Source: Pseudomonas sp. SLFW
Lineage (GTDB): Bacteria > Pseudomonadota > Gammaproteobacteria > Pseudomonadales > Pseudomonadaceae
Assembly (NCBI RefSeq): GCF_009905615.1
Contig: NZ_JAAAKW010000003.1
Location: 124,001 to 188,000, forward strand
Length of the DNA stretch: 64,000 nt
Reading direction: 5' to 3'
The notes under the pieces were generated by a model that worked only from the letters and a program-made list of their open reading frames with translations, had not been told where the DNA came from and did no database searches. Positions 60,919 through 64,000 of this stretch are shown here, piece by piece. Every line of letters starts with the position of its first letter. Position 1 is the first letter of the stretch. The position numbers and the translations under genes were made by a program.

Positions 60919-63900
60919 ATGGCAAAGAAACCCCGCAACGCTGCCTTTATCGAAGACCCGCTCTGGTACAAGGATGCGGTGATTTACCAGGTGCACGTGA
61001 AGTCGTATTTCGATTCCAACGATGATGGAATCGGCGACTTTCCGGGCCTGATCGCCAAGCTCGACTACATCGCCGAACTGGGCGTGAATACCATCTGGCT
61101 GCTGCCGTTTTACCCGTCGCCCAGGCGCGACGACGGATACGACATCTCCGACTATCGCGGGATTCACAGCGATTACGGCAACATGTCGGACGCCAAGAAA
61201 TTCATCGCCGAAGCCCACAAGCGCGGGCTGCGGGTGATTACCGAGCTGGTCATCAACCACACGTCGGATCAGCACCCGTGGTTCCAGAAGGCACGGCACG
61301 CGAAGAAGGGCTCCAAGGCCCGAGATTTCTACGTCTGGTCCGACGACGACCAGAAATACGACGGCACCCGCATCATCTTTCTCGACACCGAAAAGTCCAA
61401 CTGGACCTGGGACCCAGTCGCCGGTCAGTACTTCTGGCACCGCTTCTATTCCCACCAGCCGGACCTGAATTTTGACAACCCGCAAGTGATGAAAGCGGTG
61501 CTGGAAGTCATGCGCTACTGGCTGGACATGGGTATCGACGGCCTCCGTTTGGACGCGATTCCCTATTTGATCGAGCGCGACGGCACCAACAACGAAAACC
61601 TGCAAGAGACCCATAACGTTCTCAAGCAGATTCGTGCCGAGATCGACGCCAATTACCCCGACCGCATGCTGCTGGCCGAGGCCAATCAATGGCCGGAAGA
61701 CACGCAGCTGTATTTTGGGGATCGCAAAGGCAAGGACGGTGACGAATGCCACATGGCCTTTCACTTCCCGCTGATGCCGCGCATGTACATGGCCGTGGCG
61801 CAGGAAGACCGTTTCCCGATCACCGACATCCTGCGCCAGACCCCGGAAATCCCGGAAAACTGCCAGTGGGCGATTTTCCTGCGCAACCACGATGAGCTGA
61901 CCTTGGAAATGGTCACCGACCGCGAGCGCGACTATCTGTGGAACTACTACGCCTCCGACCGCCGCGCGCGGATCAACCTGGGCATTCGCCGTCGTCTGGC
62001 CCCGCTGCTGGAACGCGACCGCCGCCGCGTTGAGCTCCTTAACAGCATGTTGTTGTCCATGCCAGGAACGCCGACCCTGTATTACGGCGACGAAATCGGC
62101 ATGGGTGACAACATTTACCTCGGCGACCGCGACGGTGTGCGCACGCCGATGCAGTGGTCCATCGACCGCAATGGCGGCTTCTCCCGGGCCAACCCGGCGA
62201 GTCTGGTGCTGCCGCCGATCATGGACCCGCTGTACGGCTATCAGTCGGTCAACGTCGAAGCTCAGGACCACGACCCGCATTCATTGCTCAACTGGACCCG
62301 GCGCATGCTCGCCGTGCGCAAACAGCAGAAAGCGTTCGGCCGGGGCACGCTGAAAATGCTCTCGCCGAGCAACCGCCGAATTCTGGCCTACACCCGGGAA
62401 TACACCGGGCCGGACGGCAAGACTGAAATCATCCTGTGTGTCGCCAACGTCTCCGCCGCGTCCCAGGCGGCCGAACTGGAACTGTCCCATTACGCGGGCA
62501 CCGTGCCGGTCGAGATGTTGGGCGGCAGCGCCTTTCCACCCATTGGCCAGCTCAATTACCTGCTGACGTTGCCGCCGTATGGCTTCTACTGGTTCGTGCT
62601 GGCCGCGGAGAATCAAATGCCCAGCTGGCACGTCGAACCGGCCGAAAGCATGCCGGATTTCCCCACCCTGGTGCTCAAGCAACGTCTGGAAGAACTGCTG
62701 GACGAACCGCTGCGCCAGACCATGGAACAGACCTCGTTGTCGGTCTACTTGCCCAAACGTCGCTGGTTCGCGGGCAAGGGCACGGCCATCGACAACGTGC
62801 ACATCGCTTACGCCGTACGCTTCGGCACGGCCGAACGCCCGGTGCTGCTCAGCGAAATCGAAGTCACGTCGGGCAACGATGTGGCGCGGTATCAACTGCC
62901 GTTCGGCTTCCTCGCCGAAGATGATTTCAGCAGCGCGCTGCCGCAGCAATTGGCCCTGGCCCGTGTGCGCCGTGGCCGTCAGGTTGGCCTGATTACCGAT
63001 GCGTTCACCCTGGAGCCGTTCATTCGTGCCGTGATCAAGGGCATGCAGGACAAGACTGCATTGCCCACCGACGATGGCGAGCTGCGTTTTCAGCAAACCT
63101 CGAAACTGACGGCCCTGGGCCTGAACGACGAATCTGAAGTGCGCTATCTGTCCGCCGAGCAATCCAATAGCTCGGTCGTGGTCGGCAACGCGCTGGTGCT
63201 GAAGATGATCCGTCGCGTGGCGGCCGGGACGCACCCTGAACTGGAAATGGGCGCGTACCTCACCGAAGCCGGCTACGAACACATCTCGCCGCTGCTGGGC
63301 GCTGTGGTGCGGGTCGACAAGGTGGGCGAGAGTAATCTGCTGATGATCGCTCAGGGGTATCTGAGCAATCAGGGCGACGCGTGGGAATGGACTCAGAACA
63401 ACCTCGAACGTGCTGTGCGCGATCACATGGCCCATGGCTCGTCATCGGCTGAACAGCACGCCAATGCCTTGTTGGAACTCAAGGATTTCGCCGGTTTGCT
63501 AGGACAGCGGTTGGGTGAAATGCACGTGGTGCTGGGCGCGCCGACCGACAATCCCGACTTCAAGACCGAACTCACCAGCGTCAAGGACAGTCAAGCGTCG
63601 GCGAAAAGTGTGGGGGCGCAAATCGAACGTGCGCTGGACTTGCTCGAACAGCATCGCAATACCCTTGAACCCGGCGATCAGCAATTGGTCAGTGAACTGC
63701 TGGGTAAACGCAAACCGCTGCTGGCACAGGTGCAGAGCCTGGCGAAACAGTCGGTGGGCGGCCTGCGCATGCGGGTTCACGGTGACTTGCACTTGGGCCA
63801 GATGCTGGTGGTGAAAGGCGATGCGTACCTGATCGACTTTGAGGGTGAACCGGCGCGACCGCTGCAGGAGCGTCGCGCGAAGTACAGCCCGTTCAAGGAC

Positions 63901-64000
63901 GTCAGCGGCGTGTTGCGATCTTTCGACTACGCTGCCGCCATGGCGGTACGCAATGCCCAGAGTGCGGATAGCTCGCCTCAGGCAGAGGCCGCGCGCAAGC
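60919..64000 (+). CDS. treS: trehalose synthase/maltokinase fusion (3' end outside the window)
   Basis: Open from the ATG at 60919 to the right edge: 1027 codons without a stop. Residues about 10-550 are a GH13 trehalose synthase (WYKDAVIYQVHVKSYFDSN, nucleophile Asp212 in GIDGLRLDAIPYL, LLAEANQWPED, FLRNHDELTLEM). Residues about 575-1027 are a maltokinase domain (LPKRRWFAGKG, RVHGDLHLGQ with catalytic-loop His954 and Asp956, YLIDFEGEPARP). It interconverts trehalose and maltose and phosphorylates maltose to maltose 1-phosphate for GlgE. About 80 residues are probably missing. Confidence 0.96.
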   Translation, partial: MAKKPRNAAFIEDPLWYKDAVIYQVHVKSYFDSNDDGIGDFPGLIAKLDYIAELGVNTIWLLPFYPSPRRDDGYDISDYRGIHSDYGNMSDAKKFIAEAHKRGLRVITELVINHTSDQHPWFQKARHAKKGSKARDFYVWSDDDQKYDGTRIIFLDTEKSNWTWDPVAGQYFWHRFYSHQPDLNFDNPQVMKAVLEVMRYWLDMGIDGLRLDAIPYLIERDGTNNENLQETHNVLKQIRAEIDANYPDRMLLAEANQWPEDTQLYFGDRKGKDGDECHMAFHFPLMPRMYMAVAQEDRFPITDILRQTPEIPENCQWAIFLRNHDELTLEMVTDRERDYLWNYYASDRRARINLGIRRRLAPLLERDRRRVELLNSMLLSMPGTPTLYYGDEIGMGDNIYLGDRDGVRTPMQWSIDRNGGFSRANPASLVLPPIMDPLYGYQSVNVEAQDHDPHSLLNWTRRMLAVRKQQKAFGRGTLKMLSPSNRRILAYTREYTGPDGKTEIILCVANVSAASQAAELELSHYAGTVPVEMLGGSAFPPIGQLNYLLTLPPYGFYWFVLAAENQMPSWHVEPAESMPDFPTLVLKQRLEELLDEPLRQTMEQTSLSVYLPKRRWFAGKGTAIDNVHIAYAVRFGTAERPVLLSEIEVTSGNDVARYQLPFGFLAEDDFSSALPQQLALARVRRGRQVGLITDAFTLEPFIRAVIKGMQDKTALPTDDGELRFQQTSKLTALGLNDESEVRYLSAEQSNSSVVVGNALVLKMIRRVAAGTHPELEMGAYLTEAGYEHISPLLGAVVRVDKVGESNLLMIAQGYLSNQGDAWEWTQNNLERAVRDHMAHGSSSAEQHANALLELKDFAGLLGQRLGEMHVVLGAPTDNPDFKTELTSVKDSQASAKSVGAQIERALDLLEQHRNTLEPGDQQLVSELLGKRKPLLAQVQSLAKQSVGGLRMRVHGDLHLGQMLVVKGDAYLIDFEGEPARPLQERRAKYSPFKDVSGVLRSFDYAAAMAVRNAQSADSSPQAEAARK

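Noticed and set aside
60904..63435. Two long minus-strand frames opposite the TreS-maltokinase fusion
   Set aside because: The fusion reads through this whole interval in one frame with all catalytic residues in place, so these are shadows.

Overview
The window is a GC-rich, densely coded stretch of a bacterial chromosome that reads as Pseudomonas (fluorescens/putida/syringae type). The pointers are the REP/REPIN doublets built on GTGGGAGCGAATTCATTCGC, the bphO-bphP pair, the QuiC two-domain dehydratase, the gal-type hydratase/aldolase/tautomerase set, and the GlgE plus TreS-maltokinase locus. No rRNA, tRNA, insertion sequence, prophage or CRISPR was seen. About 56 protein genes can be supported; two run off the ends (an AraC-type regulator at the left, the TreS-maltokinase fusion at the right).

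Region by region. 1-4.8 kb: an AraC-type regulator diverges from an operon of an AhpD/CMD-like protein, an acyl-CoA-dehydrogenase-like flavoprotein and an ABC importer of the nitrate/sulfonate/taurine class. 5.1-12.2 kb: a gal-like catabolic locus. A LysR regulator with two DNA-binding domains, an MFS permease, an SDR and a CmcJ/NvfI-type oxidoreductase lie on the minus strand; genes resembling galB, galC and galD lie divergently on the plus strand. The ring-cleaving dioxygenase galA is not present. 12.2-14.4 kb: a DJ-1/AraC regulator and a soluble orphan histidine kinase. 14.6-21.8 kb: a second sulfur-scavenging-type locus with DszC-like and DszA-like monooxygenases behind a candidate sigma-54 promoter, and a divergent ABC importer plus an extra binding protein. 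21.8-32.4 kb: housekeeping and stress genes (msrA, uvsE, a diguanylate cyclase, NADP-GAPDH, LemA/M48) and the red-light sensor pair bphO-bphP.

32.7-43.9 kb: a protocatechuate/quinate region with pcaQ, pcaHGBC, a DMT exporter, an ACS-type MFS permease, quiC, a TetR regulator and a DHA2-type MFS pump. A perfect 10-bp-arm palindrome containing the PcaQ recognition sequence ends pcaQ and precedes pcaH. QuiC would feed 3-dehydroshikimate into protocatechuate and PcaHGBC would take that through the beta-ketoadipate route; pcaD and pcaIJF are not here. 44-47 kb: a small beta-oxidation module (SDR dehydrogenase, thiolase, enoyl-CoA hydratase). 46.9-54.6 kb: an orphan VgrG, a YebC-type regulator, an LRR-protein kinase, a TetR/MFS pair and a 532-residue protein of unknown function.

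54.6-58.5 kb: an ECF sigma factor/anti-sigma pair divergent from a membrane-anchored catalase-like peroxidase and a cytochrome b561. The gap between them holds two back-to-back promoters of identical layout (GGAATAA, 14 bp, CGTC), which suggests one self-activating peroxide or redox stress unit. MgtC and a small proline-rich protein follow. 58.9-64 kb: GlgE and the TreS-maltokinase fusion, the trehalose-maltose-alpha-glucan route, behind an AlgU-like promoter candidate.
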